A stretch of 45,520 nt of DNA. Source: Gemmatimonadaceae bacterium (GTDB lineage: Bacteria > Gemmatimonadota > Gemmatimonadetes > Gemmatimonadales > Gemmatimonadaceae). Below are positions 43,387-45,520 of the stretch, piece after piece (position 1 is the first letter of the stretch; each line of letters starts with the position of its first letter). The stretch spans positions 1-45,520 of the forward strand of contig JADYYN010000264.1 in NCBI GenBank assembly GCA_020853635.1. Reading direction: 5' to 3'. A program made the translations under genes and the position numbers. Below the pieces are notes generated by a model that saw nothing but the letters and a program-made list of their open reading frames with translations, was not told the origin of the DNA and made no database searches.

Positions 43387-45290
43387 CAGCCGAGCTCCTC
43401 AACCAGGCGTCCACCGATATCCGGCCATTCCCACACCACCCGTTCGCGGTCGAGGAAGGTGCGGTCACCCGCCGCACCTGCCGCCGCCGCGGGCGCCATC
43501 GTCGTCGCCGCGTTGGCCCCGAAGCCCAGCTCCTCGCGCGCGAGCGCGGCGTCGAGCACGCCACCGCGCGCATCGGCCGCAGCCGCCAGGCGATTCACCA
43601 CGCCGATCAGCTCACGCACACTCTGCACCGGCGGATCACTCACCACATCGAGTAGCTCCGGCATCGCCGGGCGGCCGAGTGCGGTGAGGAAGCGCGCGAC
43701 GAGCTTCTCGCGCAGCGGACGGTCCGGCGGCAGGATCTGCGCCGTCAGGCCGCCCTCGAACCGCGAGCGAAGCCGGTCGGCCAACTCGGGGATCTCGGCC
43801 GGCGAACGGTCGCTCGAGAGCACGATCTGCTTCCCTGCCTCGGCCAGCGCGTTGAACACGAAGAAGAACTCGTCCTGCGTGCGCTCTTTGCCCGCGAGGA
43901 ACTGCACGTCGTCCACGATGAGTGCGCCGGCGGCGCGGTAGCGATTGCGCCAGCGCTCCACCGTGCCTTCCTGGATGGCCGTGATGAGCTCATCCACCAG
44001 CGTCTGCGCATGCACACAGGCCACATGAAGGGTCCCGCCCGACGCCTCGGCGATCGCATTGCCGATCGCGTGCACGAGGTGCGTCTTGCCCACGCCGCTC
44101 GAGCCGGTGACCAGCAGCGGGTTGTAGCGCACGCCCGGCGCCGCGATCACCGCGTCGGCGGCGTGCACCGCGAGCTGGTTGGCCGCACCTACCTCGAAGC
44201 CGTCGCGCGAGAACGCGCGATTGGGGCCACCGGGCGGCATCTCGCCGGCGAGAGCCTTCTCCACGAAGTCTTCGGCGTCGGCCAAGCGCTCGGGATCGCG
44301 GAACAACTCGTGGCCGCCGAGGGCCTCATCGACCGCCGTGGCCTGCCGCTCCAACGCGCGCAGATGCTCCACCGCCTCCACGTACACCGCGACCAGCGCC
44401 GGCACGTCGGGATCACTCGGCAGCCCGAGCGCGCGCTCCAGCACCGCCGTCTTGTAGCCCTCGCCCTGCCAGTACGCGATGGTCTCTCGCAGCCGCACCT
44501 GCCACGACTCCACGTGCTGTTGCACCACCGACGTCACATCGCTCAGGAAACTCAGGAACTCGCCGGTGGACACGCCGGTCAGGCCACCATCCGTCGCGGC
44601 CTTGTGCGCGCCGGAGTTGCGGTCGCCACCGAGTGTCTGGCGTGCGATCCACTGATTGAGCGCGCCCTGCAACTCGCGCACCGACTGCACGCCGCGCTGC
44701 GCCAGCGTGTCGAGTGTGCGGTCCGGCACCACCACGCCGCGCTCCGCACACGACGCGCGTAGGATCGCCACGCGCGCCTCGAACTCCGGCGGGCTCACGT
44801 CCACCACGAGACCGCCCGAGAGGCGCGAGATCAAGCGCTCGTCAACGTCGGAGATCTCCGACGGCGGACGGTCACTCGTGCACACGATCTGTCGCCCCGC
44901 TTCCTGCATCGCCGAGAAGAGGCGCAGCAACTCCGCCTGCATCTCTCGGCGGCCGGCGAGGAACTGGATGTCGTCGAGCAGCAGCAGGTCCACATGCGAG
45001 AGCCGCCCGCCGAACGCCTGCGACTCACCGGCCGACACGGCCGCGTGGAACTGTTCCGAGAACTCGTCGAGCGTGAGCGCGAGCACTTCGCCCTCGGGCT
45101 GTAGTTCGGCGAGTCGATGCCCGGTGGACGTCAGCAGGTGCGTCTTGCCCAGCCCCGATGGTCCATAAATGAAGAGCGGGTTGTACGCCGTGCCCGGCGC
45201 CTCGGCCACCGCACGCGCGGCCGCGGCGGCGAGGCGGTTGCCCGCGCCCACCACCAATCGGTCGAACGTCAGTCGCGGATCGAGCCGCAT
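43386..45290 (-). CDS. Tandem DnaA-type AAA+ ATPase in Mgl/chemosensory operon
   Basis: This 634-residue protein contains two DnaA/Hda-like AAA+ modules. Module 1 (about 5-230): RLTFDRLVVGAGNRLA, Walker A YGPSGLGKTHLL, Walker B LLLLDDIQFLAG, sensor I CTSDRPPSEI, arginine-finger region LISRLSGGL. Module 2 (about 360-600): Walker A TGSSGVGKTHLV, Walker B LIVDDVQFLAG, sensor SSDRSPAEI, and LRSRFEGGL. Both look catalytically complete. There is no N-terminal domain I and no C-terminal helix-turn-helix domain IV, so it is not a replication initiator. A helical linker of about 130 residues joins the modules. It lies between the mglA-like gene and DUF4388-TPR with gaps of 1 nt and a 1-nt overlap. Confidence 0.85.
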   Translation of the reverse strand: MRLDPRLTFDRLVVGAGNRLAAAAARAVAEAPGTAYNPLFIYGPSGLGKTHLLTSTGHRLAELQPEGEVLALTLDEFSEQFHAAVSAGESQAFGGRLSHVDLLLLDDIQFLAGRREMQAELLRLFSAMQEAGRQIVCTSDRPPSEISDVDERLISRLSGGLVVDVSPPEFEARVAILRASCAERGVVVPDRTLDTLAQRGVQSVRELQGALNQWIARQTLGGDRNSGAHKAATDGGLTGVSTGEFLSFLSDVTSVVQQHVESWQVRLRETIAYWQGEGYKTAVLERALGLPSDPDVPALVAVYVEAVEHLRALERQATAVDEALGGHELFRDPERLADAEDFVEKALAGEMPPGGPNRAFSRDGFEVGAANQLAVHAADAVIAAPGVRYNPLLVTGSSGVGKTHLVHAIGNAIAEASGGTLHVACVHAQTLVDELITAIQEGTVERWRNRYRAAGALIVDDVQFLAGKERTQDEFFFVFNALAEAGKQIVLSSDRSPAEIPELADRLRSRFEGGLTAQILPPDRPLREKLVARFLTALGRPAMPELLDVVSDPPVQSVRELIGVVNRLAAAADARGGVLDAALAREELGFGANAATTMAPAAAAGAAGDRTFLDRERVVWEWPDIGGRLVEELG

Positions 45291-45291
45291 G

Positions 45292-45520
45292 TCAGCGCCC
45301 CGTGGTCCCCGTGCTCAACTTGCGGAGCACGAGTTCGGAGATGCCGCGCAGCGTCTCGAAGACACCCGGGCCATGCAGGGCGTCAGCGGAGAACGAAGGC
45401 ACGTTGCGGAAGTTGAGGGCTTCATCGAGATCGGTGACCGGCGTGATGATGTCCGCCGGGAGATCCTGCTTGTTGTACTGGATGACGAGCGGGACCGTGC
45501 GCGCGTCCACACCCTGCTCG
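45292..45520 (-). CDS. mglA: MglA-like small Ras-type GTPase, C-terminal part only
   Basis: The frame enters from the right edge and stops at 45292, giving about 75 residues. VPLVIQYNKQDLPAD contains the NKxD guanine-specificity motif of small GTPases. The sequence up to the end, FSADALHGPGVFETLRGISE, matches, from memory, MglA proteins that act as polarity switches in gliding and chemosensory systems. The G1-G3 boxes lie outside the window. It precedes the DnaA-like gene by 1 nt. Confidence 0.75.
   Translation of the reverse strand, partial: EQGVDARTVPLVIQYNKQDLPADIITPVTDLDEALNFRNVPSFSADALHGPGVFETLRGISELVLRKLSTGTTGR

Noticed and set aside
43386-45290. Chromosomal replication initiator dnaA
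   Set aside because: There is no domain IV, no DnaA-box cluster nearby and two AAA+ modules, so an origin or initiator is not supported.

Overview
The window is a GC-rich bacterial chromosome segment. Several traits fit a member of the phylum Gemmatimonadota: a long tightly packed dcw cluster, many GTG starts, GTGA or ATGA start/stop overlaps, few clear Shine-Dalgarno sites, a six-bladed beta-propeller protein, and a DUF4388/DnaA-like/MglA-like gene set. The phylum is my inference; no rRNA is present. Apart from iorAB and one CZB gene, every gene lies on the minus strand.

Region 1 (1-5427): a partial exported Asp-box protein, a secreted six-bladed beta-propeller protein, and a divergent iorAB pair encoding a molybdenum hydroxylase. 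The iorB 3' end looks cut a few codons short.

Region 2 (about 5395-10963): a visibly AT-richer accessory island with two cassettes. One is a three-gene ABC-three-component (ABC-3C) defence system: HNH effector, middle component and DUF2326 ATPase. The other is a two-gene operon of a dGTPase-like HD phosphohydrolase and a Pol-beta-type nucleotidyltransferase. Between them lies a decayed fragment of recG, whose intact copy begins right after the island.

Region 3 (10964-18423): recG, ftsY, a 59-residue protein, a membrane von Willebrand A-like protein, an M23 peptidase and ftsZ. The stop codon of ftsZ overlaps the start of the M23 gene.

Region 4 (18424-34247): the rest of the dcw cluster, read in the order rsmH, ftsL, ftsI, murE, murF, mraY, murD, ftsW, murG, murC, ftsQ, ftsA. 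Nearly all junctions overlap or nearly touch. mraZ, murB and ddl are not seen. Two related, nearly palindromic elements of about 300 bp interrupt it, one between murG and murC and one upstream of ftsZ. A CZB gene and heptamer repeats separate ftsA from ftsZ. MurE carries the DNPR signature, so the peptidoglycan is probably meso-diaminopimelate type.

Region 5 (34248-36492): a secreted TPR protein, tRNA-Val(TAC), and a 59-residue membrane protein with a near-consensus promoter almost touching its start codon.

Region 6 (36520-45520): one compact operon: MglA-like GTPase (partial), a protein with two DnaA-type AAA+ modules, DUF4388-TPR, CheR, CheD, CheB, CheW, CheW, TPR and a gluzincin-like peptidase. 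No CheA, CheY or receptor is in view. The tandem DnaA-like protein in a GTPase/chemosensory operon is my best candidate for an undescribed system; the dGTPase-nucleotidyltransferase pair is second.
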